A DNA stretch of 7,865 bases from CAZIPZ01 sp964541075 (GTDB taxonomy: Bacteria > Acidobacteriota > Terriglobia > 20CM-2-55-15). The stretch is taken from NCBI GenBank assembly GCA_964541075.1, contig CAZIPZ010000189.1:1-7865 (forward strand), given 5' to 3'. Every line of letters starts with the position of its first letter. Position 1 is the first letter of the stretch. Made by a program: the position numbers and the translations under genes. Under the pieces are notes generated by a model. That model saw nothing but the letters and a program-made list of their open reading frames with translations, was not told the origin of the DNA and searched no databases. Shown here one piece after another: positions 6,708 to 7,865 of this stretch.

Positions 6708-6880
6708 TGGGCCATTATACCGGTCGTGGCGAAATCATTCCCCAGCCTAAGGATTGACCGCCTTTCAGAGATATTATTAGCCATACGACTAGAATCGTTA
6801 TGGCTGGGATGCAAGGGGAATTTTTCAAAACTCTTAGGCCATCGTTTAGTTACAATGATCTGTTTGGATTCTGTGTAGCT
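6708..6880. other. Divergent intergenic region between the TPR-pyk operon and sdhCA
   Basis: These 173 bp separate two divergent transcripts and must hold both promoters. On the minus side there is TATAAT at 6719-6714. On the plus side the candidates are weak: TTGACC (6754-6759) with TATTAG (6775-6780) at a short 15-bp spacing, and isolated -10-like TAGAAT (6790-6795) and TACAAT (6851-6856) without matching -35 boxes. No riboswitch, strong palindrome or terminator is evident. An in-frame upstream extension of sdhC is open back to an ATG at 6800, but it does not look coding. Confidence 0.5.
6714..6719 (-). promoter_or_regulatory. Putative -10 element directly before the TPR gene GTG
   Basis: The minus strand reads TATAAT, a perfect -10 consensus, with six bases between it and the GTG start at 6707. 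Transcription would then begin at or next to the GTG, giving a leaderless message. No TTGACA-like -35 is found at 15-19 bp spacing and no TG extension precedes it, so support is limited to the hexamer, its position, and the missing Shine-Dalgarno. Confidence 0.4.
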
Positions 6881-7564
6881 ATGAGCACGGTGCTAACCCA
6901 CACAACTCTGGCGAAAGCCATCCGATTTTACGACTCGACAATCGGCAAGAAAGCGGTAATGGCCGTGACGGGACTGGTCCTGTTCGCCTTCCTGATCGTG
7001 CACATGCTTGGAAATCTTCAAGTGTTTTTGGGCCCTGAGGTCATGAATCACTACGCGGAAACGCTTCACGCCAACCAACCGCTTCTGTGGGCCGCTCGCT
7101 CCATTCTGCTGATCAGCGTGCTCCTGCATATCTGGGCGTCAATCCAATTGACGGCCATCAAGACCCATGCGCGGCCGGTCGGCTACATCAAACGCGGCAA
7201 CGTTCAGGCCAGCTATGCATCACGAACGATGATGTGGAGCGGCCCGATTATTGCGGCATTTGTTATTTATCATCTTTTGCACTTCACCCTTGGCGTCGTT
7301 CATCCCAGTTTCGTGGAGCTTCGTGCTTACGAGAATGTCGTCAGCGGTTTCAGAGTGATTCCAGTAACCATAGCGTATGCAGTTGCGATGGTTCTTGTCG
7401 GACTGCATCTGAGCCACGGAATCTGGAGTATGTTTCAGTCGCTTGGCTTCAGCCATCCCCGCTATACACCCATGATCAAGACATTCGCGTCTGTTTTTTC
7501 GTGGCTGCTTATCTCGGGGTTCCTTTCGGTGCCCGTCGCGGTGCTGACAGGTCTTGTTCGATGA
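6881..7564 (+). CDS. sdhC: Succinate dehydrogenase/fumarate reductase cytochrome b subunit, b558 family (di-heme SdhC)
   Basis: This is the single-polypeptide membrane anchor of a type-B succinate:quinone oxidoreductase. From the ATG at 6881 it has 227 residues with five hydrophobic segments at about 28-47, 68-92, 120-140, 161-182 and 204-225. Four helices carry the conserved histidines expected to ligate two b hemes: H41 (IVHMLGN), H83 (LLHIW), H131 or H134 (YHLLHFTLG) and H176 or H179 (GLHLSHGIW). The 42-residue spacing of the first two matches Bacillus SdhC H28/H70. The family signature IGKKAVMAVTGL is at 21-32. The frame is open 27 codons further to an ATG at 6800, but the shorter start fits the family N-terminus (short polar lead, then FY..TIGKK). 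Neither start has a clear Shine-Dalgarno. sdhA follows after 13 bp, so the two are one operon; sdhB is presumably beyond the window. Confidence 0.93.
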   Translation: MSTVLTHTTLAKAIRFYDSTIGKKAVMAVTGLVLFAFLIVHMLGNLQVFLGPEVMNHYAETLHANQPLLWAARSILLISVLLHIWASIQLTAIKTHARPVGYIKRGNVQASYASRTMMWSGPIIAAFVIYHLLHFTLGVVHPSFVELRAYENVVSGFRVIPVTIAYAVAMVLVGLHLSHGIWSMFQSLGFSHPRYTPMIKTFASVFSWLLISGFLSVPVAVLTGLVR

Positions 7565-7567
7565 GGG
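7563..7567 (+). promoter_or_regulatory. Ribosome binding site of sdhA
   Basis: GAGGG, overlapping the sdhC stop codon (TGA, 7562-7564), lies ten bases before the sdhA ATG at 7578. It supports that start and suggests coupling of sdhA to sdhC translation. Confidence 0.55.
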
Positions 7568-7577
7568 TCGTGCGCTA

Positions 7578-7865
7578 ATGGAACTCATATCCAAGATCCC
7601 TTCAGGGCCCATTCAAGAGCGGTGGGATCGGCGCCGTTTTGAAATGAAGCTGGTCAATCCAGCCAACAAACGAAAATACAGCATCATCGTCGTCGGTTCC
7701 GGATTAGCCGGCGCATCGGCCTCCGCGTCACTGGCTGAACTTGGTTACAACGTCAAATGTTTCTGTTTTCAGGATAGTCCTCGGCGAGCGCACAGCATTG
7801 CAGCACAGGGTGGAATCAACGCAGCGAAGAATTATCAGAACGACGGCGACAGCATCTACCGTCTG
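7578..7865 (+). CDS. sdhA: Succinate dehydrogenase/fumarate reductase flavoprotein subunit (partial, first 96 residues)
   Basis: The frame is open from the ATG at 7578 to the right edge, giving 96 codons of a protein that is usually over 600 residues. The visible part holds the FAD-binding Rossmann start, SIIVVGSGLAGASASASL (35-52, with GSGLAG at 40-45), and the flavin-attachment region RRAHSIAAQGG at 69-79, where H72 is the expected covalent FAD-histidine. The ~33 residues before the Rossmann fold (SKIPSGPIQERW, KLVNPANKRK) and the stretch QDSPRRAHSIAAQGGINAAK are characteristic of the Bacillus/Bacteroides type, not the E. coli type; that type pairs with a di-heme SdhC like the neighbour here. 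The protein oxidises succinate (or reduces fumarate) on the cytoplasmic face. The direction of the reaction cannot be told from this fragment. The dicarboxylate-binding residues lie beyond the window. Confidence 0.95.
   Translation, partial: MELISKIPSGPIQERWDRRRFEMKLVNPANKRKYSIIVVGSGLAGASASASLAELGYNVKCFCFQDSPRRAHSIAAQGGINAAKNYQNDGDSIYRL

Noticed and set aside
6745..6839. Inverted repeat GCCTAAG / CTTAGGC in the divergent intergenic region
   Set aside because: Seven bases separated by 81 bp, with no extension of the match in either direction; consistent with chance.

Overview
The window is a dense block of bacterial central carbon and energy metabolism, with no mobile elements, CRISPR arrays, RNA genes or phage-like genes that I can see. 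Base composition is moderately GC-rich (mid-50s percent by eye) and looks even throughout. The gene types suggest a soil or sediment bacterium, possibly an Acidobacteriota member: a Bacteroides/Bacillus-type SdhA with its conserved N-terminal extension, a single-polypeptide di-heme SdhC, sucC-sucD-ndk in a row, and an archaeal-type class I FbaB aldolase. This phylum guess rests on remembered family distributions and is only tentative.

Layout. From about position 6707 down to position 1, seven genes all lie on the minus strand. In transcription order they are: a membrane-anchored or exported TPR-repeat protein (GTG start), pyruvate kinase (pyk, joined to the TPR gene by an ATGA overlap), succinyl-CoA synthetase beta (sucC) and alpha (sucD), nucleoside diphosphate kinase (ndk), a 72-residue two-helix DUF2905 protein, and class I fructose-bisphosphate aldolase (fbaB, cut by the window edge after 182 codons). 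Gaps are 8 to 56 bp and no intrinsic terminator is visible, so this reads as one long operon. A good internal sigma70-type promoter (TTGACA-16-TATAAA) overlaps the pyk stop codon and could drive sucCD-ndk-DUF2905-fbaB separately. On the plus strand, divergently from a 173-bp intergenic region (6708-6880), run sdhC (b-type di-heme anchor) and the start of sdhA (cut by the window edge after 96 codons).

Function. Pyruvate kinase and succinyl-CoA synthetase are the substrate-level phosphorylation steps of lower glycolysis and the TCA cycle. Ndk equilibrates the nucleoside triphosphates they make or use, succinate dehydrogenase takes the succinate product into the quinone pool, and FbaB links triose phosphates with hexose phosphate. 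The two proteins of unknown role are the TPR protein and the DUF2905 protein.

The second-look items are mainly regulatory (the internal promoter with an ACACGTTC repeat pair, and a possible leaderless GTG start for the TPR gene) or concern the poorly understood partners. I found no evidence of a novel multi-gene system here.
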